This document shows, piece by piece, positions 1-14,166 of a stretch of DNA of 64,000 nucleotides (positions within the stretch are counted from its first letter, which is position 1; every line of letters starts with the position of its first letter). Origin of the DNA: Caenorhabditis remanei (lineage: Eukaryota > Nematoda > Chromadorea > Rhabditida > Rhabditidae); NCBI RefSeq assembly GCF_010183535.1, contig NC_071329.1:6820001-6884000 (forward strand). Reading direction: 5' to 3'. The translations under genes and the position numbers were made by a program. The notes below the pieces were generated by a model, which was not told the DNA's origin, did not search any database, and saw only the letters and a list, made by a program, of their open reading frames with translations.

Positions 1-8
1 TTTTGGAG

Positions 9-514
9 TTACATGGAAAGGGAAAAGCGATAGAAAACTTGGAAAAAAACGGTTCCCTCTCCTTTCGATGCGGAAGTCTTGAATATTTGAATAGTTCGAT
101 TACGGAGAGCATCTAATCCAAGTGCTTTGTATACTTCTGTCTCTGTCAGACAGCCAGAAATGTCTTGTTTATTGGCTAGAACTGCCAGAACGGCTCCTTG
201 AAGTTCGTCCTCTTGGAGCATTGTGGCGAGCTCTTGACGAGAGATTCCAACCTGAAACAAGTCATCAAATTAGTCAAATGAGAAGCGTTTCTAATAGATT
301 GAGTTTTACTCAAAAAATTGTTTATACTCACTCGATCCCTATCCGCCGAATCAACGACATAAATGATTGCATCCGTATTCGCATAGTAACACCTCCAATA
401 CGGTCGAATCGATGTCTGTCCTCCGAGATCCCATACTTGAAACTTCAAATTCTTATATTCCACTTGTTCCACATTGAATCCGATTGTTGGAATTGTGGTC
501 ACCACTTCGCCAAC
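9..514 (-). pseudogene. arl-1: Partial arl-1-like ARF-family GTPase (5' and 3' incomplete)
   Basis: Two exons can be read: 514-332 and 251 down to about 44, joined in phase 0 across a GT-AG intron. They encode the switch and G3/G4 regions of ARL1: [20 protein letters not shown] and the SASKGEG stretch. ARL1 is a Golgi small GTPase that recruits golgins. The first exon should carry the myristoylated N-terminus and the GxxxxGKT P-loop. I find no such coding in 515-1558, where it would have to lie before the KRI1 gene. After KGEG the frame runs into unrelated residues and a stop at 9-11 instead of the usual LDxAMxWL helix. It may be a decayed or partly assembled gene, or the last exon may lie left of the window through a splice site I cannot see. 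Family identity is firm; functional status is uncertain. Confidence 0.7.
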
Positions 515-1558
515 CTGAAAATCTGTTTTCTTAAAACAGAAAATCGAATTTCAATTTTTTTTTTCAAATTTGATTAAGGTGTACTAAGATGAACTCAGAC
601 TTTTCTCATAGAATAAAAAGAGTGTCTTTTTGTCAATTTTTCCGCATGAAAAATTGAAAATTGAAAAAAAAAGTGACAATTTTTCTCAAAAATCCCATAT
701 CCCTGACAAGACGGACCTGGCGGGCCGGGCCCGGCCCGTCATTTGACAAGTATGGTTAAGATATTGCTACGTTGAAAAGGAACTTCGTCGTGATCATGTT
801 CTGATAGCATCTTTTGGCTCACTTCCGAAAACACGAGAAAATGTGAGAGAGCACATTTCTAGTATTTTTAAACTCATCCAGGTCCTTTTCTAACGTGAAT
901 GATCAAAAATAGCATCAATACACTATGCTTTTTGAGTAAAAACAAACATGGACAACTTTGAAACTTTTGCACAGGTGAGAGTAAGATTGCAGGGAGTGAC
1001 TCAATATTATTAATACAAACTTGCGTATCGGGATATGGTTCAGATTATTCAATATTGTTGAAATAACAAGTTCCATAAGTTTCAAAACCAAAGGTACCGG
1101 ATAAGTGTATAACTTCGCTCCGGAACGGGTCTGACATCGATACCAGATATCCACCATTTGACAATTGGAGATCTCCAAAAATTAATTGAAGGGCTATATC
1201 AAGATCCGATTGTTAATTAAATGTTTTCCACATTTTTCTCAATAGCTTAGCAAACTTCGACACTGTTTTCTGCAAAATATACAAGTTTTACAGATGTTTG
1301 AAGTTCAAAACTCCATATACTAGAACTACCAATCTTTGACAGCCCGGGAGATATGGGTAACAAGTCAAAAGTAGAGGTCCGGTGGTCAAAAAATAAACAT
1401 CAGGACTTCTTCTATCAGAAAACCACCATAGACACTTATTATACACTCTATTTTTGATACACCGGTCATGGAAATAAAAATATGCGATTTCTTGAATTTT
1501 CGTGATTTTCGAAAATTTTTAGAAAAAACTTGTGAAACATGACTTTTCACCCAGAATG
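515..1558. other. Gap between arl-1 fragment and KRI1
   Basis: About 1 kb of AT-rich sequence. No coding with the ARL1 first-exon signature was found on the minus strand. It contains an 18-bp perfect GC palindrome at 721-738. Otherwise I see nothing supportable. Confidence 0.6.
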
Positions 1559-5108
<3,550 letters not shown>

Positions 5109-5878
5109 TCTCTGTAAAATAATCAATATTTATGTCAGAATAACATTCTTTTTAACGATTTACGCGATAAAAGCAACGAGATAAATTATCGAAAGTTAGT
5201 GAAATCTAACAAAAATTAATCAAATTCCACGAAAATCGAAGAAAAATTTGGCAGTGACGACAGGAGTACAGTGGAGCGCACTTGCGAAATTTCGCCGCGG
5301 AACTTAAAAAACTGAAACTGACATTTGTTTCATGTTAGAAAGAAAGAAAAATCGCGAATTATTTTGAAATTTCGTCGAAAAATTGTTGGAACAATTCGGC
5401 ACATTTTCAGAGCATCACGAACTTTATTGGAATTAAATATTTACACAACAAGATGTTCAAGGATAGATTAGAAATGAGTAAAAGACAAACTTGTGCACGG
5501 GCAAAAATATTACCGCTACCTTCACATGTCCACACTTCATCTCGTGGCACAACACTGTTTCAAGAAGTATTGAGAGGAAACGCAGGGTGGAGCGAGACAG
5601 AAATAGTGAGAGGAAGGACAATGAATAAGTTACATATTATCCCGTCAGGTGCGGTTCCAAATGTAATCGGATAAGAAAAATGGTGGGTTTGGAAAAGAAA
5701 AAGAAATCGCCGACAAATGAATGGGGGGGAGAGAAAATGTGGGAGAAAATTAGAAGAAAAGGATGGTGATCAAATAAAAAGCCTATGGGAGAAAATGAGA
5801 GGAAAGTACAAAGGGAACAGAAAGAGAGTGAATTGGGAGAGGAAAAAAAACGAAAACAACAATATCATGATTATTGCA
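5109..5878. other. Intergenic, upstream of KRI1
   Basis: Probable 5' region of KRI1, with the acceptor-like TTTTACAG just before its ATG. The 5.4-5.9 kb part is purine-rich. Short open frames here have no recognisable features. Confidence 0.5.
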
Positions 5879-6419
5879 TTAGTAGATGGTCGGCGCGACG
5901 TCGAACAACAGACTTCCTCCAGTGGAGATGTACGGCATCACGTGCGAATCTTCCGGAATGAGATGCTCTCCTGGGAGGAGGAAAAGAGCAGTCTCTTGAT
6001 TCGGGTATAAATTGAAACCCACTAATCTGCAAAATTGATTTGTTTAGTTAAGCAAAGATCAATGCAGTCATACTTCAATCGTCCCATGAGGCCAAGAGAA
6101 GTTTCTTCTCTGAAAACAATAAACTCGAAAGATCTACGAGTTAGTGATCCATTGATGTAGTACTTGATTGTCACTTGGAGTTGCGCGGGCTCCACGAAAA
6201 TGAATCCAACAACAACGGGTAAATTGCGCTCGGAAGCATGGATGTTTTCTGAAATGAGGAACAATTCATCTTCGAGATTCAAGAAATACTAGTTTGGGAA
6301 TATAATTTTGCTCGCTCTGGCAAGAGTGTCTGCGAACAAGTCGTAATTCAGAAAAACTACTACGAAAAAACGTATTCATACTTCGAGCTCCAATCTGAGC
6401 TTTTCAGAAGTTTCGCGAG
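5879..6419 (-). pseudogene. Unrecognised orphan 3' gene fragment (four exons)
   Basis: Four pieces join in phase on the minus strand with short introns of about 45-55 bp: roughly 6419-6378 (ARETSEKLRLELE), one ending in KLYSQT, one starting KNIHASERNLPVVVGF and running to LGLMGRL, and a last one starting LVGFNLYPNQET and ending DVAPTIY with a stop at 5879-5881. The composition is that of a real folded protein, with alternating hydrophobic strands (FIFVEPAQLQVTIKYYI). I do not recognise the family. Upstream it abuts a broken rpl-5 copy, so no proper 5' end or start codon is visible. It may be the 3' end of a gene truncated by the rpl-5 duplication, or a chimeric gene. Confidence 0.5.
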
Positions 6420-6439
6420 CTGATTTTGTAAGAAATAAA

Positions 6440-6909
6440 CTAACCCCAGATCTTTGCTTCTCGGTTATATGGAGTTTCGTGAGTGAACTCGCGTCCCTTG
6501 TAGGTGGAGTCGAGTCCAATAGCCTCCAAGTGACGGCGGGCAAAAAGAAGTCCGGTAGCGTAGGCAGCGGCGTAGTTGATGAGTCCAGCTTTGAGTTCGC
6601 GACGTGGGAGCTCATGAGAATAAGCCGAAGCGACGACAACGTCTCCTTCAATTTTGGAATTGGCAAGCTGCAAAACAATACATTTATTGTTGAATTAAGT
6701 TGAAATCAAATAACCTGAGAGACGACGTCTCTGTTTTTAAGACGGATGATCAAACGGTACTTTGGTGTGTTGTACTTGTTCTTGTCCTGGACAGTGAGTC
6801 GCTTTCTGGCGTAGTAGTCAGTCTTGCCCTCACGTCTACGCCTCAGCTTAACCTGGTAGCGCTTGAAGTAGGCCTTGTTTTTAATGACCTTGACGAGAAC
6901 GACGCTTGC
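6440..6909 (-). pseudogene. rpl-5 pseudogene, copy 3 (exons 1-2 only)
   Basis: Exon 1 (6909-6715) and exon 2 (from 6667) match the intact rpl-5 at 12.2-13.2 kb, with the same intron position. The initiator is lost: the ATG-GGT of the intact gene reads GTC-GTT here, right after the TTTCAG. There are many substitutions (for example [10 protein letters not shown] for [10 protein letters not shown], and PRRELKAG for PRYGLKAG). Similarity stops after STYKG, and the frame runs through unrelated residues to a stop near 6440. The intron is retained, so the copy arose by DNA duplication and not by retroposition. Confidence 0.85.
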
Positions 6910-7017
6910 CTGAAATTTGAACAATAATAAAACAATCGATCAAAAATTTTAAAACAATTAATCAAAAATTGCTGAACGGCCCGCAGAATCCAGATATTCT
7001 GGTCTGAAAATCTAAAT

Positions 7018-8225
7018 TGGATATATGTGTTTTCTTCGATTTTTCACCCAAATTCTGCTCAGTTTCGCTCCAAATATCATGGCACCTGAAGAAGCCTTTC
7101 GACCAGAGGTCGAGAGGTGAGCGCGTCTGTCTGTGAAGCACGATTTTAGCAGCCCACGCCTTCTTACAACTGCGCCCCACCGCAAACAAGACAAATCGGC
7201 GAGAGGCGCAGAGTTTTTTCTGGCGCGAAACATAATTTCACCATTTTTGATCTATCTTTGCATACTTTTCTCTCGAAAATTGGCAATTTTTTTTTATTTC
7301 GGCTTTTTTTTTGCTTTTTGAACCATTTTAAATTAAGTCGAACTAGAAACTGTAAATCGGCCATATTTTAAAGCCGCCTTCCTAGACAATATCCTGAAAG
7401 TTGATATCACCAGCAGAGATGTCGGGAAGTGAAAATTATTTTATCCGGAAGTCGGAAGTAAAATTTCTTATCCGGAAGTCGGAAGTAAAATTTCTTATCT
7501 GGAAGTCGGAAGTCGGAAATAGATTTTTTTGCAAAAGTTCAAAAACTCCAAGAGAAAAGATCATAAAATTCGGAAAATTGGTGAAAAAATTGTTTTTGGC
7601 AGAAGGAAATCCTATTTTCTGTCCTTTCAGATCATTTTTCCAAGTATTTCTGTCATATGTACTCTTCGTAAATTCCACAGTTATGAAATGACGTAAGTCG
7701 GAATTAACTTTCCTTATCAGGAAGTCGGAAGTAGGAAGTCGGAAGAGAAATTCCTTATCCGGAAGTCGGAATTCCCGACAGCACTGATCACCAGCCGTCA
7801 CTTCTGTTAGCTTAACTTTCAAAGTGAGTTCATGTTATTCAGAATCGTTCGCAGCTTCTGGTTTAAATTGAAAATAGAAGCACGGCACGCTTCTTACAAC
7901 CGCGCTCTACCGAAACCGAAGAAAATAGTGTGCGAAATTGAGAGACTCAGAGATAAAGAGACATTTTTCAAGGAGATTTCGATGAAGCGCAGTTGTAAGA
8001 ACTGTGCTGAGTTAATAGCTCGAAAAGCAAAAAAAGCCGAGATAAAAAAAAAACAAAAAAAAATTGGGACAGCTGGGGTCGAACCTGCATAGCGTGCTTC
8101 ACAGACAGATACACTCACCTCTCGACCACGGTCCGCTGATCGAGAGGCATCTTCAGGTGCCATGATATTTGGGGCGAAACCGAGTAGAATTCGGGTGAAA
8201 AATCGAGGAAAATACATGTATTAAA
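7018..8225. repeat. Inverted repeat with tRNA-like arms
   Basis: The segment at about 7018-7141 returns in reverse complement at about 8092-8225; both contain GAGAGGTGAG and CTGTCTGTGAAGCACG. The right arm read on the minus strand carries pol III promoter-like boxes: TGGTCGAGAGG (A box) and GGTTCGACCCC (perfect B box). The interior contains secondary inverted motifs (CTTCTTACAACTGCGC) and a stretch at about 7436-7770 rich in GGAAGTCGGAAGT-type repeats. It looks like a composite of tRNA-derived elements. Confidence 0.6.
7436..7775. repeat. Degenerate CCGGAAGTCGGAAGT repeat patch
   Basis: Two clusters of the unit TATCCGGAAGTCGGAAGTAAAAT, at about 7440-7520 and 7700-7770, separated by unrelated sequence. 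A related CCGGAATTCC-rich patch occurs at about 27235-27600. Confidence 0.55.
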
Positions 8226-8284
8226 TTTGGATTTTCAGACCAGATTATCTGCATTCTAGAGGCCTTCCTAATAAGCTAGATTCC

Positions 8285-8906
8285 CTAGTAAGTTAGAAAT
8301 CGAGTAACCTTAGCTAATTTCTTCAACGCGGCGAAGATCTCGGATACAGATGTTGTGCGAGCAAGTCCGAGATCAAGAACAGCCTTGAATGGAGCACTGT
8401 CTCCTTCCTCCTCGACGTTGTAGTCCTCTCCGGTGAGCTAAAATTTTAGATATAAGAAAATGTTCTAAAATTCAAGTTATATAATACCTCTTCGTGTCCC
8501 TTGTAGGTGGAGTCGAGTCCAATAGCCTTCAAGTGACGGCGGGCAAGAAGAAGTCCGGTAGCGTAGGCAGCGGCGTAGTTGGTGAGTCCAGCCTTGAGTC
8601 CGTAACGTGGGAGCTCATGAGAATAAGCTGAAGCGACGACAGAGACTCCTTCAATCTTGGAATAGGCGAGCTGCAAAACAATACATTTATTTTTGAATTA
8701 AGTTGAAATCAAATAACCTGAGCGACGACGTCCTTGTTGGTAAGACGGACGATCAAACGGTACTTTGGTGTGTTGTACTTGTTCTTGTCCTGGACAGTGA
8801 GTCGCTTTCTGGCGTAGTAGTCAGTCTTTCCCTCACGTCTACGCCTCAGCTTAACCTGGTAGCGCTTGAAGTAGGCCTTGTTTTTAATGACCTTGACGAG
8901 ACCCAT
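8285..8906 (-). pseudogene. Truncated rpl-5 copy 2 (5' half with its upstream region)
   Basis: Exon 1 (from ATG 8906) is identical in residues to intact rpl-5 exon 1. Exon 2 is nearly identical ([10 protein letters not shown] for [10 protein letters not shown]). Exon 3 starts [13 protein letters not shown], then drifts (ARTTSVSEIFAALKK for [15 protein letters not shown]) and ends at TAG 8285-8287. The C-terminal half of the 5S-rRNA-binding protein is missing. Sequence upstream of the ATG, to about 9285, also matches that upstream of intact rpl-5 to about 13595, so promoter and outron were copied too. It may be transcribed, but it cannot encode a complete uL18. Confidence 0.85.
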
Positions 8907-10590
8907 GTTTACCTGAAATTTAAATAATAATAATACTCACAAATAAGAGAAAAGGAAGCAAATGAAGAGGCGAAGAACAATTTTTCCGATTTGATTTGAC
9001 CGATTTGAGAGAGGTTAAATAAACTTTTGATACCTAAAAAAGTTATTTTGGCGATAAATAACGCATAATGTAAGAATTTTTGGCGTTTGGATACCGAAAA
9101 ACAAAAGAAAACATATACGAATCCCGGGAAGCTGAAAAAACATTTCAAGAAATCCTACTTCTGTCGAGATTGCAAAATTACACAAAACTCCGCGAATTCT
9201 ATAAAAATGGATTATTTCCCTGGTAAGAACACGTAATTACGAATTACTACCACTTTTCATAACAAAATTTACAAACATTTTAGCGAGATATTTTAAATCC
9301 AGCTTTATGGCAAAGTTGAACGTTGGAAACAGTTTTCTCATTAAAATTTTCAAAGAAAAATATCTAATTGTGTTTACAATGCCTTACGTGAAAGGTAACA
9401 GGCAACATGCATAAAAAACTACAGAAAATAGCGGAATCTGCTGCCAGATTACTCCAGTGAGACAAAAATGAGAGAGAAGTGAATTTTGCCGCCGCCAATA
9501 TACAGTATCTTTAAAGGCGCATTGAACTTCTCAAAATGCCTTGGCGGGATTTTCGATTATCAGAAGCTTGATAAGTCTATAGAAATGACAAATAAACATT
9601 AGGAAGTAACAGAGGGATCCGTAATAATTTCCAAAACGCAATTTGTTTGACAGCTAGAGTATTTTCGTGCACCGGTTATTGGAATATTGTCCGAAAGTCA
9701 ACCTATGCATTGGCATCATCTCTATTCTGTTTATTAAGAATAGTGCAATCTGAAAATTATGGTTTTGCGGTTTTCAATAACATATTGAATAGTGCTACTG
9801 CTGTTTCAGAACATTTAATCTTGTCCTTTCATTATTTGGAAACTCTTCAGACTGAATCATTCAGGAAAGTTACTTAAACCTAGTCAGGTCTGGCATTCTA
9901 TCTCAATTTACCAAGGTTATGTTTCTCTTTTTATTTACCCCTATCAGAATATATGTTTCTTTAATGTTTGAGATGAAGAAATGAGACACGAAAGGTATCA
10001 ATTCCAGAGAGCACTCTGGAGTCCGGATACAGACGAAACAAAATTATAAAATTTAGAAAAAATACATTGAACAGTTGTTTCTTTTAAATGTAAATTGTAT
10101 CAAAAATATAATATTCAATAAATCAGCATTCTGGCTAATCAAAATTCTCAATTGCAGTTCTTCTTAAAAAGCACTTACATTCTCAACTTCGTACCTCAAG
10201 TTCGTTTGCTTTTGGTTCATCTTTCGAAGAAGTCATATATATACAGCGCAGACGAGCAAAGAAGAGGTTTCATTCAGGTTTTAGGTAATCTCTGTCACAT
10301 ATGGAGAAAAGTTCACTGATTCCGCGTATTCGAAGAATCCACGTGGAGTTAACGACTTCAAAAGCAATTCTGGTATAGGTCACGTTTAAATTATTTTGTT
10401 GAACACAATTGGAGTCTCCGACGTCCTGAACTACATCGAAACGTGTGGTGATGTGTTTTGACGCCAAACTCTTTTCTTGAAATGTTTTTTCTAATCTTAT
10501 TTTGTTCATCAATTTCGAAGAATTTATTAGAAATTTTCCTTTAAAAAAAGTGAAAAGCTTGTTCTAAAAAAAGAAAACAACAAATAAAAA
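8907..10590. other. Intergenic between rpl-5 copy 2 and bcs-1
   Basis: The first ~380 bp are the duplicated rpl-5 upstream region. A minus-strand open frame at 10270-10512 (80 codons, from MMNKIRLEKT) has a plausible composition but no recognisable domain or clear splice partner, so I do not call it a gene. Confidence 0.5.
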
Positions 10591-12065
10591 CTAAACAGAT
10601 CTAAACATATTTTTAATATTATCCAATGCGCCACGTGGATCTTGTTTATGCATCAAAAAGTGTCCTTGAATTGATGCCGGCGACAGTTCCTTCTTGTGCT
10701 CGGATACCAGTTGCACGAATTGCTCAGCGAGTTCCGAATCGGAAGGTTGGCGGTAGAAGCGAGCGAACATCTGAAATATTGAGCTAACAATACGACAACT
10801 TCATTGAAGAAAACCTTTCTCAACATTCCATCTGTGGCATTTCCAAAATACTGCTTTCTATCCACTCTTCCCGGTCGAATCAGTGCAGGGTCTAATCTCT
10901 CTACATAATTCGTCGTCATGAAGGTAATTCGCTCCTCCGCACACGCAACACCATCCAATGCATTCAGCAGACCCGAAAATGTGACTCTTGAGAGACCTTG
11001 ATAGGCTGGATGATTCGACATTGGATCCTCTCGACTGACGAATGCAGCATCGATATCTTCCAGAATGACCACACTATTTGGTGGCGCGGTGTTCAGGAGA
11101 TGATTCAATCTGAAAACAATCTGACATTTTTGAGAACTTATACAGCACACTATTTTCCTCACCTATCATCATCCAGCGTCCGCTCACTCAGTGACAACAG
11201 ACACACACTATAACCGAAATGACTAGCCAACGCTGAAATAAAACTGCTTTTTCCGGTTCCGGGAGGTCCATAAAATAGATATCCACGTCGATACGGCACT
11301 CCACGATCAGCATACCACTCGGCTGAACCAATAAATTCTTGAAAATCTTGCAGCAACTGTTCGCAAATTTTTCCATCCAGAACTACCGATTCAATGTCTC
11401 TCTTCTTGCGTGGCACACCGAAACGGACCCATTGTGGGCCGACGGCTTGATATATCACTAATCCGGTTTCAGCATTATCGATAGCTTCTTTGGCGGAATG
11501 TTCCAGCATTCGCTTGAAAAATTTAACATCAGAGCCCAGCGTTGTTAGAGTGACCGTTTCAAATGGTGTACGAACACCGTCTCGTTGAATTACTTGCTTC
11601 TCTCGCTGTCTTTCCACTTTAATCCATCGATAGTCATGCACGAAAAAATGGGTGCCATGACCTGGCAAGAAAGATATGGACAGCTCTGTCTTTCCACTTT
11701 CAGCCTGGTGAACAACAGTGTTGGCTGATAAATTCCGAGTCTGCGTTGCACTTCGTTTGTTTATAAAGTCCAGAAGCCAAGGGTAGGCGCTGAAACAAAC
11801 AAAACTTCACATCTCTTTCGTTTCTCTCTGAAGCTTACGCGTCTTCGTTATTAACTTGAAGTGTGATCATGAAACGCCTACGGAAATATGTGTTACTGAT
11901 TTGAGCGGTTCTTCTCAAGAAGCTCATTGCTATTCCGATTCCAGCCAACCCTGCTCCCGCATTGAAATACGGGTTCTGATTTAGATTCTCATAAAGATTT
12001 GAAAAGAAAGAAGGCTCCTTAGATGAGCCAGGCGCTTCGTCGAGAACTTTTGGAAGTTCCGTCAT
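10591..12065 (-). CDS. bcs-1: BCS1, mitochondrial AAA-ATPase (Rieske assembly factor)
   Basis: Inner-membrane AAA-ATPase that translocates the folded Rieske Fe-S protein into respiratory complex III. Four exons: 12065-11839, 11789-11163, 11109-10815 and 10770-10591, giving 442 residues, the expected family length. The N-terminus has a membrane segment ([16 protein letters not shown]) with the BCS1-type internal targeting region after it. Walker A GPPGTGKS lies near residue 250, Walker B is [11 protein letters not shown], followed by the [19 protein letters not shown] second region of homology. All key residues are intact. The start follows AATTTAG, a probable trans-splice acceptor, one base before the ATG. 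Only 146 bp separate it from the rpl-5 stop, so it is probably the downstream gene of an rpl-5/bcs-1 operon. Confidence 0.95.
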
Positions 12066-12211
12066 CCTAAATTCTTAACGACATTCCCTTATTGCAAGAA
12101 ACCAGCTTCTCACAAACAATGTATTAATTTTATCGCTTCCGAACAAATTGTAACAACAGTCGAAAAAGTCAACAAATATATTCATTTGAAAACGAGGTAA
12201 CAAATAGAGAT

Positions 12212-13236
12212 TTACTCTTGTTGTTCCTTGAGTTGAAGAAGAAGAGCCTTCTTGTCGGCGACGCGCTGCTTTCTCTCATCATAGGTCAATCTCTTGGCGG
12301 TGTGTCTCTTTCCTGGCTTGGCGGCCTTCTTGGCAGCTGGAGATGGATCGGCACGGATGCTAGCGTGGGCCTTTTGGTAGGTCTGAAAATTTGAAATCCT
12401 TATCCAATACAGGATAATCATTAGCTTACCGAGACAAGATTCTCAGCGTTCATTCCGTTGGTGAGGAACTTGGAGAATTGACGCTTGTAACGGTCCTCAT
12501 CCTCCTCCTTCAAGAGGCTCATGTAGTCGGCGACGTGCTTACCGAGGATACGGTCACGGTGAGCCTCAGCATTGTATTCCTTGGCTTCTTGGTCGAATCC
12601 AAAGAATCTGTTCTCGGAGTGAGGAACGTTGATACCTCCATCAGCAACTCCCTTCATGACGGCGAAGATCTTGGATCCGGTAGTGGTGCGAGCAAGTCCG
12701 ATATCAAGAACAGCCTTGAATGGAGCGCGGTCTCCTTCCTCCTCGACGTTGTAGTCCTCTCCGGTGAGCTAAAATTTTAGATATAAAAAATGTTCCAAAA
12801 ATCAAGTTAAGCAATACCTCCTCGTGTCCCTTGTAGGTGGAGTCGAGTCCAATAGCCTTCAAGTGACGGCGGGCAAGAAGAAGTCCGGTAGCGTAGGCAG
12901 CGGCGTAGTTGGTGAGTCCAGCCTTGAGTCCGTAACGTGGGAGCTCATGAGAATAAGCCGAAGCGACGACAACGTCTCCTTCAATCTTGGAATAGGCGAG
13001 CTGCAAAACAATACATTTATTTTTGAATTAAGTTGAAATCAAATAACCTGAGCGACGACGTCCTTGTTGGTAAGACGGACGATCAAACGGTACTTTGGTG
13101 TGTTGTACTTGTTCTTGTCCTGGACAGTGAGTCGCTTTCTGGCGTAGTAGTCAGTCTTTCCCTCACGTCTACGCCTCAGCTTAACCTGGTAGCGCTTGAA
13201 GTAGGCCTTGTTTTTAATGACCTTGACGAGACCCAT
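12212..13236 (-). CDS. rpl-5: 60S ribosomal protein L5 (uL18)
   Basis: Large-subunit protein that binds 5S rRNA and carries it to the ribosome; free L5 is part of the 5S RNP stress signal. Exons: 13236-13048, 13000-12818, 12768-12430 and 12382-12212; 293 residues, the full expected length. The sequence begins [19 protein letters not shown] and ends in a basic tail rich in K and R ([16 protein letters not shown]). The start lies seven bases after TTTCAG, a probable SL1 site. It is the only intact copy in the window; two broken copies lie at 8.3-8.9 and 6.4-6.9 kb. It is likely the first gene of an operon with bcs-1. Confidence 0.96.
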
Positions 13237-14166
13237 GTTTACCTGAAATTTAAATAATAATAATAATACTCACAAATAAGAGAAAAGGAAACAAACGGAG
13301 AAGCGAAGAACAAAAAACCTATTTCAGACAGGTTAAACTAGAACATAAAATTTGGCGACAAATAACGCATCATGTATGGATTTTTTGGTGTTTGGATATC
13401 GAAAAAAGACGATAGAAAAAATATAAAAAGCTAAGGAAGCTGACAAAAAATTATTTTAAGAAATCCTACATATTTCGAGGCTATAAAATTTGTCAAAACT
13501 CCGTGAATTTTAGAAAAATGGATTACCTCACTGATAAGAAAACATAATTACGAATTACTACTACTTTTCATAGCAAAATTTACAAAAATTTCACCAAAAC
13601 CGGTCAAAAACGTTCAAAAGAAGTTGAAAAAAATTTAGGACAACAGAATTTTTCCATGTGTCTGCAAAGTTGGGTGAGCGTGTACACACGGCGACTGCAG
13701 ACAAAGTTAGATACGCAGGCGCGGCAGTTCAAACGTGGAAACTACTGTAGGCAATAGAGAAAAATGTAAGAAATTGAGAGTAAGCGAAGGGAAAGTGAGA
13801 TATTTCAGTGGAATTTTCTCTAACACATGATATAAATTAACAGTTAATCTAGTTCAAAGAATAAAAATTCTGGATACTTGTTTTAAAACACTTAAAAATC
13901 AAATCTTCCATCAAATCCGTACGGAATCATCAAATAATAAACAGGTTCTCTTATCACTAATGGTTTTTTGCACAAAAACTTCTTCGAAACGCTTTCTCAT
14001 ACGGCCCTAACTTTTTATTCGATTCTTCGCGCCGTCGTCAAAAAAAGTGGATGCGCTTCCAGTACCGTCACATGGATCTCTCAAATTCCCATTATATCTC
14101 ATCACCAGCAGTTTCACTATTAAAAGGAAACGAATTCTCATTGGAACAGTCAGACATCCTCTAAAA
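13237..14166. other. Intergenic between rpl-5 and the collagen gene
   Basis: Divergent promoter region for rpl-5 (minus) and the collagen (plus). About 360 bp next to rpl-5 are shared with the upstream region of copy 2. No other feature is evident. Confidence 0.5.

Noticed and set aside
9647..9877. 76-codon plus-strand open frame
   Set aside because: Composition is like its surroundings; no splice partners or homology signature.
14047..14166. Collagen start at the upstream in-frame ATG
   Set aside because: The extra 40 residues do not resemble a collagen N-terminus; MSKYLVPVCAS is the usual family start.
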